A DNA stretch of 7,796 nucleotides from Bacteroidota bacterium (GTDB lineage: Bacteria > Bacteroidota > Bacteroidia > Chitinophagales > Chitinophagaceae): contig JAEWWO010000038.1 of the NCBI GenBank assembly GCA_023396345.1, forward strand, positions 1 through 7,796, in the 5' to 3' direction. Positions within the stretch are counted from its first letter, which is position 1; every line of letters begins with the position of its first letter. The notes below the pieces were generated by a model, which did no database searches, had not been told where the DNA came from, and worked only from the letters and a program-made list of their open reading frames with translations. The position numbers were made by a program, and so were the translations under genes. Shown here in pieces: positions 1-6,983 of this stretch.

Positions 1-264
1 AACATACGCTTTATCTTCCGCAGTAACAGTGTAGTATCCTACAGCCGTTATTTTAGTAGCTTCCAGAAATTTTTCTACCCTGCGTGAGAAAATTTCTTTT
101 TTATCATCCGGCAATTTCTGATAGAAAGATATATTGTTTTGCAAGGCGGATTTGATTGCAGAACTTTCGCTATCATCTATTTCTATCTTATTCTTTTTAT
201 TGAGCAAAATTATAAGCCCTGCAATGAGTAACGCGGCAACTATAAAAAGAATAAATGAAAACAT
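1..264 (-). CDS. MtfA/M90-like zinc-dependent peptidase, N-terminal part (cut by window edge)
   Basis: This is an 88-codon open reading frame that starts with ATG at 264 and runs off the left edge without a stop. Residues 3-22 form one hydrophobic membrane segment, followed by a basic stretch (NKKNK) that should face the cytoplasm. Residues about 38-88 match my recollection of the start of the M90 (MtfA-like) peptidase domain in Bacteroidota: an 'FYQKLPDDKK' segment, then a helix with 'RVEKFLEATKITAVG', then 'TAEDKAYV', where the family normally continues into an Ala/Ser-rich helix. The zinc-binding HEXXH-type motif would lie beyond the edge, so catalysis cannot be checked. E. coli MtfA is a soluble protein that binds the glucose repressor Mlc; this one appears membrane-anchored. 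It starts 15 nt after the transporter stop, so co-transcription is plausible, but a role in sialic acid use is not shown. Confidence 0.7.
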   Translation of the reverse strand, partial: MFSFILFIVAALLIAGLIILLNKKNKIEIDDSESSAIKSALQNNISFYQKLPDDKKEIFSRRVEKFLEATKITAVGYYTVTAEDKAYV

Positions 265-279
265 ATGCAGTAGAGAATT

Positions 280-1518
280 TTATTTATAATCAATTGTCTT
301 AGGACGCAGAAAAGCGAGCTGAACGATTAATGCCAGCAATACAATACCTCCGAGAACGGCAAAGCCAAAACCAAGATTACCATCGTCTGTAAACTTACCC
401 AACACCTGCGTTACCGCTGCACCGGAGAATACACCTACCATATTCATAAAACCATAAGCAGTAGCACGCAACTGAGAAGGCACAAACTGACAAAGTATAG
501 GCATATTATTAGCATCAAACATACCATAACCGATACCAAACAATACAGCTGCTCCCACTACTGCCAGAAATGAGGTTCCATACCCTAAAAGAATAAGGGA
601 AGGAATGGTAAGTGCCAAACCTATTGCGCCAGTATAAACTCTTCCACGCAAATTTTTCATCACCCATTTATCAGAAAGAATTCCTCCCACAATCACTCCT
701 ACAAAAGAAGAAGCTGCAATGGTAATAGTAGACAACGGACCAGCTTCTGACATAGGTATATTCAGACTTTCAGAGAATAAAGTAGGCAACCAGTTTTTTG
801 TAGCCCATCCGGGTAGGCTTGGCGCTGCAAAATAAAACAGTATTACCCAAAAAGCTGTCATAGAAAAAAGCATACTCAATCCCTTCATTAATGGAATTTT
901 GTTCTGTGTAATAACCGGACCGTTCTGTACATTTTCTTTTGCCGGTACTTTCTTTTCACGAAGCAATAACATTAATACAAATGCATATACAATACCGATA
1001 ATACCGAACCAGTGAAAAGCCGTATGCCATGTATAATATTCTGCCACAGTTGCTCCAAACCCGCCTAAAGCCTGACCCATGTACAAACCGGTCATATGCA
1101 AACCCACAGCCAGAGAGCGCGTTTTGCCCGTGTGATAATCTGCAATCATAGCCAGTCCCGCAGGAATATATAAGGCTTCGCTAATACCCATAAATGCCCT
1201 GAGCCATAACAACTGATTATAAGTTGTGGCTTCTCCCATGCCGTAGGTAACCGCACTCCATACAAACAAGCTTCCGACAATCAGCCATTTTCTGTTTACT
1301 CTGTCTGCTATACTACCTGCTACAGGACTCATAAATCCATAGATATACAGAAATATTGCCATCAAAAAACCGAAAGCTTCTGCAGATTGCAACTCATGAA
1401 TATCTATCTGCATAGCGTCTCTCATGGTACTGAGCATTTGCCTGTCCATATAGTTGAGCAAAGCAACCACCCACAAGAGTGCTACTACGAGCCACGGATA
1501 AAATTTTTTATTTTGCAT
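280..1518 (-). CDS. nanT: MFS transporter, probable sialic acid importer (NanT-like)
   Basis: This 412-residue protein has about 12 hydrophobic segments and no cleavable signal peptide, so it should be an inner-membrane permease. The first helix ends in 'LNYMDRQ' (residues 21-27), typical of the organic-anion (ACS-like) branch of the major facilitator superfamily. The MFS motif A appears as GSIADRVNRKW at residues 68-78, between helices 2 and 3. A basic cytoplasmic loop around residues 187-215 separates the two six-helix halves. The ATG at 1518 is 23 nt downstream of the mutarotase stop, which points to one transcript. Substrate is inferred from context: with sialidase, mutarotase and lyase in the same run, uptake of free Neu5Ac by proton symport is the simplest role, as for NanT in Tannerella and Bacteroides. 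Sequence alone would also allow another acidic sugar. No clear ribosome binding site is seen, which is normal for Bacteroidota. Confidence 0.88.
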   Translation of the reverse strand: MQNKKFYPWLVVALLWVVALLNYMDRQMLSTMRDAMQIDIHELQSAEAFGFLMAIFLYIYGFMSPVAGSIADRVNRKWLIVGSLFVWSAVTYGMGEATTYNQLLWLRAFMGISEALYIPAGLAMIADYHTGKTRSLAVGLHMTGLYMGQALGGFGATVAEYYTWHTAFHWFGIIGIVYAFVLMLLLREKKVPAKENVQNGPVITQNKIPLMKGLSMLFSMTAFWVILFYFAAPSLPGWATKNWLPTLFSESLNIPMSEAGPLSTITIAASSFVGVIVGGILSDKWVMKNLRGRVYTGAIGLALTIPSLILLGYGTSFLAVVGAAVLFGIGYGMFDANNMPILCQFVPSQLRATAYGFMNMVGVFSGAAVTQVLGKFTDDGNLGFGFAVLGGIVLLALIVQLAFLRPKTIDYK

Positions 1519-1541
1519 TGTAATAAAATTTACAACTTGTA

Positions 1542-2702
1542 CTATTTGTTGACTTTTATCTTAATTATTTTTGGACTTCTTACTCCCGGTCTTATTTCAC
1601 CGCTGCATATAAACAAATCATCATTCCATTTAACGGCACTTGTTGTAACCTGTGCTGCATAAGGCATAGCACCAATTCTACTCCATTTATCTTCTTTCGT
1701 ATCATACACTAACACATCGGTACTGAAACCCTGATGATGCATTACCAGTTCATCTTTTTCGGCAAGGAGTTTTTGTTTTTCAATTTCAGATTTTGCATGT
1801 GCCATCTCATAAAAATAATTCTCTATACGGTGAAATACATCTCCTTTATCACCTCCTGACAACAGAATAAATCTGTTATTTATTGCAAAAGCAGCAGTGG
1901 CAGTAAAAGGCGTAACTGTACCACCATCAAAAATGTCCGCTACCTGTGTCCATTCTTTTTTCTCCAAATCAAAATAATAAACAGAGCTATGCAAATCACT
2001 TACACCTTTGGAAGTTTTTGTTCTGCCTCCAATCAGATACAATCTTTTATCCTGTATATTAATCAAAGAGGCATTAGCTAACGCTTTAGGAGCTTTAGGC
2101 AATTCAGTCCATTTTGGATTTCTCTCAGATAAATCCAGCGTAAAAAATCTGTCAGAAGAATTAGCAGCTTCATCGCCACAAGCCACATACACAGTATTCT
2201 TCACCGCTGTTGCAGCCGGAGCTGTGAGTGCTACAGGCAAATCAGGCAGAATCTTGATATCAACCATCTGCTTTTTTTTATTCCACTGTAATAAAAAACT
2301 TTTAGAGGAAACGCCTTCTGCATTGTCGCCTCCTGCAATCACAAGGCCTTTATCAGTTGTTGAATAGCCGGAATAAGCAATTGATACGGGAAGTTTCATT
2401 TTGTTTTTTTCATTCCATGTAAAATTATTCCCCTCCTTTTCCAGTACATAAATCTTATCGGAAAAATGTTTTTTACCTCCAAGGAACGGCAGCTTTTCAG
2501 GAAAGTTTGCGCCGCCTGCAAGTAATAGTACATCATTGGAAACACCTGCTGCCATGCCGGCAAAACCAATGGATGCGCGTCTTCCGTTCATAAGTTCGGC
2601 TGCTGTTGACCATTCTAAATGTGTACAGTCAAATGACTGTGCTTTTGATATTTTTGTCATCAGAAAAATAAAAAGTATTAAAAAGTATTTACCCAATCGC
2701 AT
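1542..2702 (-). CDS. nanM: Cyclically permuted kelch-type N-acetylneuraminate mutarotase/epimerase (NanM family)
   Basis: This 386-residue protein has an N-terminal signal peptide (hydrophobic residues 6-16, likely cleavage near KA-QS at 21/22), so it should be periplasmic. Kelch-like beta-propeller blades recur, marked by GG turns: LLLAGGANFP (59-68), LVIAGGD (120-126), LYLIGGR (221-227), ILLSGGD (279-285). A helical insert rich in Glu/Lys (about 288-325) precedes the last blade. The motif GEIRPGVR at 368-375 carries a Glu and an Arg six residues apart (E369, R375), like the conserved pair of E. coli NanM. In E. coli that motif lies mid-protein and is followed by the GFAG...SND block; here GFAG...SND is at the N terminus (46-57) and the Glu/Arg motif at the C terminus, which is the circular permutation described for this family. 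The expected role is to speed alpha/beta interconversion of sialic acid released by the sialidase. It begins 20 nt after the sulfatase stop. Confidence 0.9.
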   Translation of the reverse strand: MRLGKYFLILFIFLMTKISKAQSFDCTHLEWSTAAELMNGRRASIGFAGMAAGVSNDVLLLAGGANFPEKLPFLGGKKHFSDKIYVLEKEGNNFTWNEKNKMKLPVSIAYSGYSTTDKGLVIAGGDNAEGVSSKSFLLQWNKKKQMVDIKILPDLPVALTAPAATAVKNTVYVACGDEAANSSDRFFTLDLSERNPKWTELPKAPKALANASLINIQDKRLYLIGGRTKTSKGVSDLHSSVYYFDLEKKEWTQVADIFDGGTVTPFTATAAFAINNRFILLSGGDKGDVFHRIENYFYEMAHAKSEIEKQKLLAEKDELVMHHQGFSTDVLVYDTKEDKWSRIGAMPYAAQVTTSAVKWNDDLFICSGEIRPGVRSPKIIKIKVNK

Positions 2703-2722
2703 AAAAAATTACCTGATGAATA

Positions 2723-4192
2723 TTAGTCGTGTCTGACATCAATAAATTCCCAATCACGAATGTGTGAGCGTTGATGCTCTTTTTTAATAATCTCTTCGAA
2801 ACGCAATATGATGTGCGGATATTTATCTGCTACATTTGTAGTTTCATTTCTATCATTAAAAAGATTAAACAATTCCCAGCTTCCTTTTGTTTTCTTCATA
2901 TTACTTTTCACCCCTTTCCAATCACCCATTCTTACTGCTACCTGACCTGATTTTTCCGGAAATTCAAAATACAAATATTCGCGCGGCTTCTGAATAGACG
3001 GATTGCCCAGCAATGTTGGCAAAAATGAAACTCCATCATTGTTCCAGGCTTTTGCTCCGGTTAGTTCAGACAAAGTTTCCATTAAATCGAACTGTGCGGA
3101 TACATGGTTGGTAACTGAACCTTTTGGAATTTTTCCCGGCCATTTTGCAATAAAAGGAACTCTGATTCCTCCTTCATACAAATCCTGTTTTCTGCCACGC
3201 AATCCTCCCGTAAGGTTGAAATATTCAGCGTCTACACCACCCACATCAAACGTGCTTCCATTGTCGCTACTAAACATGATGATTGTATTGTCTTCTAATT
3301 TTAATTCACGAAGCAACGCAACAATATTTCCTATCTGCTTATCGAAATAAGTAATCATTGCTGCATAAGTAGACAAGGGATATTTTGCAGGAGAATAACC
3401 TCTTTCGCCATAATAAGGCTGCTCATCAAACTTACCTATATATTCTTTTATAGCTTCATCAGGAGCCTGCAATGATACATGCGGACCTGTGTAAGGAAGA
3501 TAAAGAAAGAAAGGCTTGTCTTTATTTTGTTTAATAAATTCAAAAGTTTTTTCTGCCATTTTGGTTACAGAATAATCTTTACCTTTAAATTTATCGAATT
3601 CACTATCAGGAGAACCGGCTTCTATTCTTTTGTGTACATAAATGAAAGGATTATTTAAAGTATCCCATTTACCATTTTCCCATAAATGCGTAGGATAAAA
3701 ATTATGTGCCTGCTTTTGATCGAGATAACCATAAAAATAATCAAAGCCTTGTTTATTGGGGCTTCCGGTATTATCAAACATTCCCAGTCCCCACTTACCA
3801 ATTGCACCTGTAACATATCCTGCATTTTTCATAAGATGTGCGATGGTAAACGTACCTTCGGGCAAAGGCATTTGTCCGCCTTCTTTATCATCCTCAAATC
3901 CGCCCAGTTCGTAATTACCTCTTATGTAAGAATTTCCACTATGCTTACCTGTCATGAGCATAGCGCGGGCAGGCGCACAAACAGGCGCTCCCGTGTAGTG
4001 TTGTGTAAAACGCATACCCTCTGCTGCCATTTTATCGAGATGAGGAGTTTTGATTTTTTGCTGACCGTAACTACCCAGTTCTCCATAACCTAAATCATCT
4101 GCATAAATGTAAATTACATTTGGTTTTTGCTGAGAAAGCACGACAACAGATAAGAATAAAGAAAAGAAAGTAAACAGAGTTTTTTGCATCAT
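2723..4192 (-). CDS. Exported S1-family (formylglycine-dependent) sulfatase
   Basis: This 489-residue protein begins with a signal peptide (hydrophobic 5-20, likely cleavage near LSQ-Q), so it acts in the periplasm or on the cell surface. The sulfatase signature C-x-P-x-R is present as CAPAR at 72-76, followed by TGKH at 81-84; Cys72 is the residue converted to formylglycine by an FGE or anSME maturase. Other active-site residues are in place: metal ligands D32 and D33 (YADDLGYG), K133 (GKWGLG), H238 (GPHVS), D310 and N311 (SSDNGS), and the basic pair R334/K335. Length and motif order are those of complete S1 sulfatases, which hydrolyse sulfate esters on glycans. The exact sugar position cannot be read from these motifs. 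Its place between lyase and mutarotase suggests sulfated sialoglycans such as mucin O-glycans. Two ATGs in a row (4192 and 4189) are possible starts; I kept the first. Confidence 0.93.
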   Translation of the reverse strand: MMQKTLFTFFSLFLSVVVLSQQKPNVIYIYADDLGYGELGSYGQQKIKTPHLDKMAAEGMRFTQHYTGAPVCAPARAMLMTGKHSGNSYIRGNYELGGFEDDKEGGQMPLPEGTFTIAHLMKNAGYVTGAIGKWGLGMFDNTGSPNKQGFDYFYGYLDQKQAHNFYPTHLWENGKWDTLNNPFIYVHKRIEAGSPDSEFDKFKGKDYSVTKMAEKTFEFIKQNKDKPFFLYLPYTGPHVSLQAPDEAIKEYIGKFDEQPYYGERGYSPAKYPLSTYAAMITYFDKQIGNIVALLRELKLEDNTIIMFSSDNGSTFDVGGVDAEYFNLTGGLRGRKQDLYEGGIRVPFIAKWPGKIPKGSVTNHVSAQFDLMETLSELTGAKAWNNDGVSFLPTLLGNPSIQKPREYLYFEFPEKSGQVAVRMGDWKGVKSNMKKTKGSWELFNLFNDRNETTNVADKYPHIILRFEEIIKKEHQRSHIRDWEFIDVRHD

Positions 4193-4245
4193 AATGCTAA
4201 TTGTTAAGCAGAATTATATCGTTGTTTTTACGGCACTAAGTTAAC

Positions 4246-5163
4246 TTATTTTGAACAGAATGACCGGAAATCCAGTGCTTCAACGTCTTTCTTAAATAAT
4301 TCAAATTGCTCGCTGCTCATATTTTTCACAGGAAGTCTGAACCCGCCACAGTCTATATCTACGAGTTTCATATAAGCTTTACCTGTGGCAATGCCGCCGT
4401 ATTTACCCAACAGTCTGATCATATCAATTGATTTCTGTTGCAGATCACGCGCTTTTATTAATTCTCCGTTTCTGAAAGCATCCTGCATATCATTGTACAA
4501 AGGAGCGGCATAATTATATGTGCTACCTACAGCACCAAATGCGCCCAATGCTAAAGCAGAAAGCATATTTTCATCTCTGCCCCAAAGCATATCATACCTT
4601 CCTTCATCGACATACATACAGGAGAGGAAATCCATAAAATCTTCATGTGTATATTTAATTCCCTCAAAGTTAGGAATAGAGCCATTTACAGCTTTCAATA
4701 AATCATACATGGGAATGTAACATCCCGTTAATACCGGAATATGATAATAATAAAAAGCAATATTTGGCGCAGCAGCAGCTACTTCTTTGCAACAATTTGC
4801 CAATGCCTGTGCTGAACCCGGTTTAAAATAAAATGGAGCAGTAAACGAAACTGCGTACAAACCTACATCTTCCGTATGCTTAGCAAGTTCCTTACAATCG
4901 GCTAAAGACGTGCCTCCTACAAGATTGATAACTTTAAAATCCTTATCATTTTTAGTAGCGTCTGCCCATGCTTCTGCAACGAGTTTTTTCTCTTCTTTTG
5001 TTTGAGAAACACCTTCTCCGGTAGAACCATTAATAAAAGCACCGATTACTTTATTTCTTTTCAGGAAATCATAGTACTGTGGAATAATGTCCAACTTTAA
5101 ATTTCCTTCTGCGTCCATTGGTGTGAAGGGCGCCGCAATTAATCCTTCTAATTTGTTTTTCAT
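4246..5163 (-). CDS. nanA: N-acetylneuraminate lyase (sialic acid aldolase)
   Basis: This class I aldolase of 305 residues (usual length for the DHDPS/NAL family) cleaves Neu5Ac to N-acetylmannosamine and pyruvate in the cytosol; no signal peptide is present. The pyruvate-binding GSTGEG loop is at 46-51 (S47, T48), the catalytic tyrosine is Y140 in YYYHIP, and the Schiff-base lysine is K170 in GIKYT. Specificity for sialic acid rather than dihydrodipicolinate synthesis is supported by GRDE at 195-198 and S214 in GSTYN. These match in order and spacing the Gly-x-Asp-Glu and Ser that bind the sugar tail in E. coli NanA, as I recall them. The start ATG at 5163 gives the normal family N terminus (LEGLIAAPFTP). 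A small hairpin lies just upstream of the start. The next gene, the sulfatase, starts 53 nt downstream, so the two are probably co-transcribed. Confidence 0.95.
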   Translation of the reverse strand: MKNKLEGLIAAPFTPMDAEGNLKLDIIPQYYDFLKRNKVIGAFINGSTGEGVSQTKEEKKLVAEAWADATKNDKDFKVINLVGGTSLADCKELAKHTEDVGLYAVSFTAPFYFKPGSAQALANCCKEVAAAAPNIAFYYYHIPVLTGCYIPMYDLLKAVNGSIPNFEGIKYTHEDFMDFLSCMYVDEGRYDMLWGRDENMLSALALGAFGAVGSTYNYAAPLYNDMQDAFRNGELIKARDLQQKSIDMIRLLGKYGGIATGKAYMKLVDIDCGGFRLPVKNMSSEQFELFKKDVEALDFRSFCSK

Positions 5164-5178
5164 TCGTAAATTTTTTCA

Positions 5179-5200
5179 TCCCTTTTGAAAATTAAAGGGA
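5179..5200 (-). promoter_or_regulatory. Inverted repeat (possible leader hairpin) just upstream of nanA
   Basis: The 7-nt arms TCCCTTT and AAAGGGA are exact complements and are separated by an 8-nt loop (5186-5193). The structure ends 15 nt before the nanA ATG at 5163. In the transcript the downstream arm carries the only purine-rich, GG-containing stretch near the start codon. The site could be a protein operator or a weak RNA hairpin affecting translation. That role is inferred from position only. Confidence 0.35.
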
Positions 5201-5270
5201 ATAGTTATGTTTTTTGATTATTTAAATATTATTACCAACTCTTGAATGATAAAAAATTCTTCATTCCGAT

Positions 5271-5300
5271 AAAATGGAATATAAAATCATTTTCCATTTT
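5271..5300. repeat. 9-bp perfect inverted repeat in the sialidase-nanA spacer
   Basis: The arms AAAATGGAA (5271-5279) and TTCCATTTT (5292-5300) are perfect complements around a 12-nt loop. The stem is AT-rich (two G-C pairs) and is not followed by a long T run on the minus strand, so it is a poor intrinsic terminator. It may be an mRNA processing or stabilising stem, or chance in AT-rich DNA. It abuts the heptad repeat. Confidence 0.4.
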
Positions 5301-5348
5301 CAACTATCAACTTTCAACTATCCTCTATTCTCTATCCTCCATCCTCTA
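5300..5348. repeat. Seven tandem 7-bp units of two related types
   Basis: Exactly 49 bp divide into seven heptads. On the plus strand, the first three are TCAACTA, TCAACTT and TCAACTA; the last four are TCCTCTA, TTCTCTA, TCCTCCA and TCCTCTA. The units share the frame TCnnCTA, so the array joins two sub-families (TCAACTA and TCCTCTA) in one phase. It begins five bases downstream of the sialidase stop codon in transcription order. On the transcribed (minus) strand the units read as purine-rich TAGAGGA and TAGTTGA. No function is known to me; slipped-strand expansion or a dispersed intergenic repeat family are options. Confidence 0.85.
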
Positions 5349-5353
5349 AAAAA

Positions 5354-6907
5354 TTATTTCACAATATCCGTAACAGGAACACGCATAAAATAAATATATC
5401 TCACGCCTTCGTAAAAAATTCCTATTGTATTTTCATCAACCGGTGTCATACAGGAATATCCAAAGCCTTCTCTTTCATCAATAAGCAATTGGTTATTTAG
5501 CTGCCAGCTTTCTGCCAAATCAAGGCTTGCTTTAATTGTCATATCAACTCTTTTAGATGAGCTGTTAGGATTACTGAAAAATACTACATCACGTTTTCCA
5601 ACTCTTGTATTTACATTGGCTTTAATAAAACTTGCCATACAAACCGGATCTTTAAGTGCTGAATAAGAAGTAGGATGTTCTTTCCAGGTAGCACCAAAAT
5701 CGGTGGTAGTAGCCACACTTCTGAACTTACCTCTGTTGTCGCGCATAGAAATCATAATTGTGCCGGGCGTAGTTTCTATTATTTGTGCTTCGGTTGTATT
5801 GGATTTTGCGCCAACTCCTGCATGCCATGTTTTTCCATGATCTTTAGAATAAACAATGGTAGACCAGGGCAGCTTATTTTCATCCCAGTATTGTGCAGCA
5901 AACACCAGCGTTCCGTCTTGCATAGCAATTCCATTGCCCGGACCATTGAAGAAAATTTTCCATTCAGGATTTTTAATTTGTGGAGTAATGGTATAAGGTT
6001 GTGACCATGTATTACCATCATCTGTGCTTGACACTAAAACAAACTGTCCTGTAGAATCAGGAGAGATACCGCCTAAAGAACCATGAATAGAGCGATTGCC
6101 TTTACTCCATAGCGCAGCTGTCCACAAAGTTTTTGTTGCAGGGTCAAATAATATTGAAGGATCTCCTACTCCATTATTTTTATGCGGCTCGCCCATATCC
6201 ATAATATTCTGCATAGGCAACCAGGTACGTCCACCATCAGTACTTTTACTCATGCCCACATCAATATTCGCAGGCAAATCCCAGGGATGTTCCCAGCGAA
6301 TATCATACACTGCTATTAAGGAACCTTTATCGGTATGTATTAATCCCGGAATTCTGTAAGAATGTGAACCATCGTCATGTGGTTTTCTCAAAGCAATACC
6401 AAGCCTGTAAGTATAATCGCCGTATTCGGTAAAATTCAGAAAACTATTTTCGTTTGTATTGATTTTACTTACTTTTATGAGTAGTTTATCATCAATATTT
6501 GCATCATCTTTTAGTACAGCGCTAATCCAGTAATTTCTTTTGCCAACCACAGGTAAACCATCGAAATTTAAAACAGCATCTTTATCATTCGGAACAACAG
6601 AAGTAACCAAAATACTATCTGAGAATTTTGAAGAAGTATCGGTACTGTACATATCAATGCGGGCGAGGTTGTTTACCGCCTGTTCGTTTAACTGCAACTG
6701 AATCTGATTAATTCTGATAGTATTTGCAGCTGAGATGTGAATATGTGCAATGGGGTTAGCTGTTTCTCTTGTAAAAACCGGGGTTTTAATATTCTTTACA
6801 GAAGCCTGTGCCACAGAGGTGTCGAGAGGTTTGTACACTGCAGTACATGCCGAAAATATAACCGTTATAAATGTAGAAATAATCAAGTAAAGGCGTTTGT
6901 TAAGCAT
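5354..6907 (-). CDS. nanH: GH33 exo-alpha-sialidase, lipoprotein, with BNR-associated N-terminal domain
   Basis: This 517-residue enzyme should release terminal sialic acid from glycoconjugates. A lipoprotein-type signal (hydrophobic 6-18, FSAC with Cys21) predicts a membrane-anchored, exported protein. Residues about 50-160 form a beta-rich domain like the BNR-associated N-terminal domain. The six-bladed catalytic propeller follows, with YRIP at 184-187 and Asp boxes at 222-229 (STDGGRTW), 294-301, 354-361, 401-408 (first residue Thr) and a degenerate one at 461-468. All expected catalytic residues are visible: arginine triad R185, R389, R453; acid/base D210 in WDLP; E373; and the tyrosine/glutamate nucleophile pair Y484 (GYSCM) with E500 (YEG). 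It looks intact and active. The start ATG at 6907 gives a full signal peptide and lies about 40 nt from a candidate promoter. A 190-nt spacer separates it from nanA. Confidence 0.95.
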   Translation of the reverse strand: MLNKRLYLIISTFITVIFSACTAVYKPLDTSVAQASVKNIKTPVFTRETANPIAHIHISAANTIRINQIQLQLNEQAVNNLARIDMYSTDTSSKFSDSILVTSVVPNDKDAVLNFDGLPVVGKRNYWISAVLKDDANIDDKLLIKVSKINTNENSFLNFTEYGDYTYRLGIALRKPHDDGSHSYRIPGLIHTDKGSLIAVYDIRWEHPWDLPANIDVGMSKSTDGGRTWLPMQNIMDMGEPHKNNGVGDPSILFDPATKTLWTAALWSKGNRSIHGSLGGISPDSTGQFVLVSSTDDGNTWSQPYTITPQIKNPEWKIFFNGPGNGIAMQDGTLVFAAQYWDENKLPWSTIVYSKDHGKTWHAGVGAKSNTTEAQIIETTPGTIMISMRDNRGKFRSVATTTDFGATWKEHPTSYSALKDPVCMASFIKANVNTRVGKRDVVFFSNPNSSSKRVDMTIKASLDLAESWQLNNQLLIDEREGFGYSCMTPVDENTIGIFYEGVRYIYFMRVPVTDIVK

Positions 6908-6953
6908 AGTATGTTATATTTAAAATGAGATATTGATTAATTTCTCTAAGATA

Positions 6954-6983
6954 CAAAAATAAAGGTTGCATTTTGAGGGGCAA
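6954..6983 (-). promoter_or_regulatory. Candidate Bacteroidota promoter for the sialidase operon
   Basis: On the minus strand TATTTTTG (6954-6961) fits the Bacteroidota -7 consensus TAnnTTTG exactly. TTG (6981-6983) lies 19 nt upstream, at the spacing expected for the -33 element. Transcription would begin near 6948, giving a leader of about 40 nt before the sialidase ATG at 6907. Both elements sit inside the terminator hairpin that follows the susD gene. The call rests on sequence match only; such short AT-rich boxes can arise by chance. Confidence 0.45.

Noticed and set aside
1387..1662. Plus-strand open frame of 91 codons across the transporter and mutarotase genes.
   Set aside because: It is antisense to two clear minus-strand genes and their junction, and its translation has no recognisable domain.
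3003..4093. Plus-strand open frames of 115 and 135 codons opposite the sulfatase.
   Set aside because: Both are antisense to a gene with an intact catalytic motif set, and their composition is that of a shadow frame.
4196..4209. Near-palindrome GCTAATTGTTAAGC just upstream of the sulfatase start.
   Set aside because: The symmetry is imperfect in a short AT-rich stretch, with no T run or other support for an operator or terminator.
5232..5297. A 21-codon minus-strand open reading frame (ATG at 5297) in the spacer upstream of nanA, a possible leader peptide.
   Set aside because: It is very short, AT-driven, has no recognisable ribosome binding site, and its sequence shows no regulatory codon run. 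It overlaps the inverted repeat, so it is more easily explained as chance.
5779..6021. Minus-strand 80-codon frame inside the sialidase gene.
   Set aside because: It lies wholly within the sialidase in another frame, and the sialidase has continuous homology motifs across the region.
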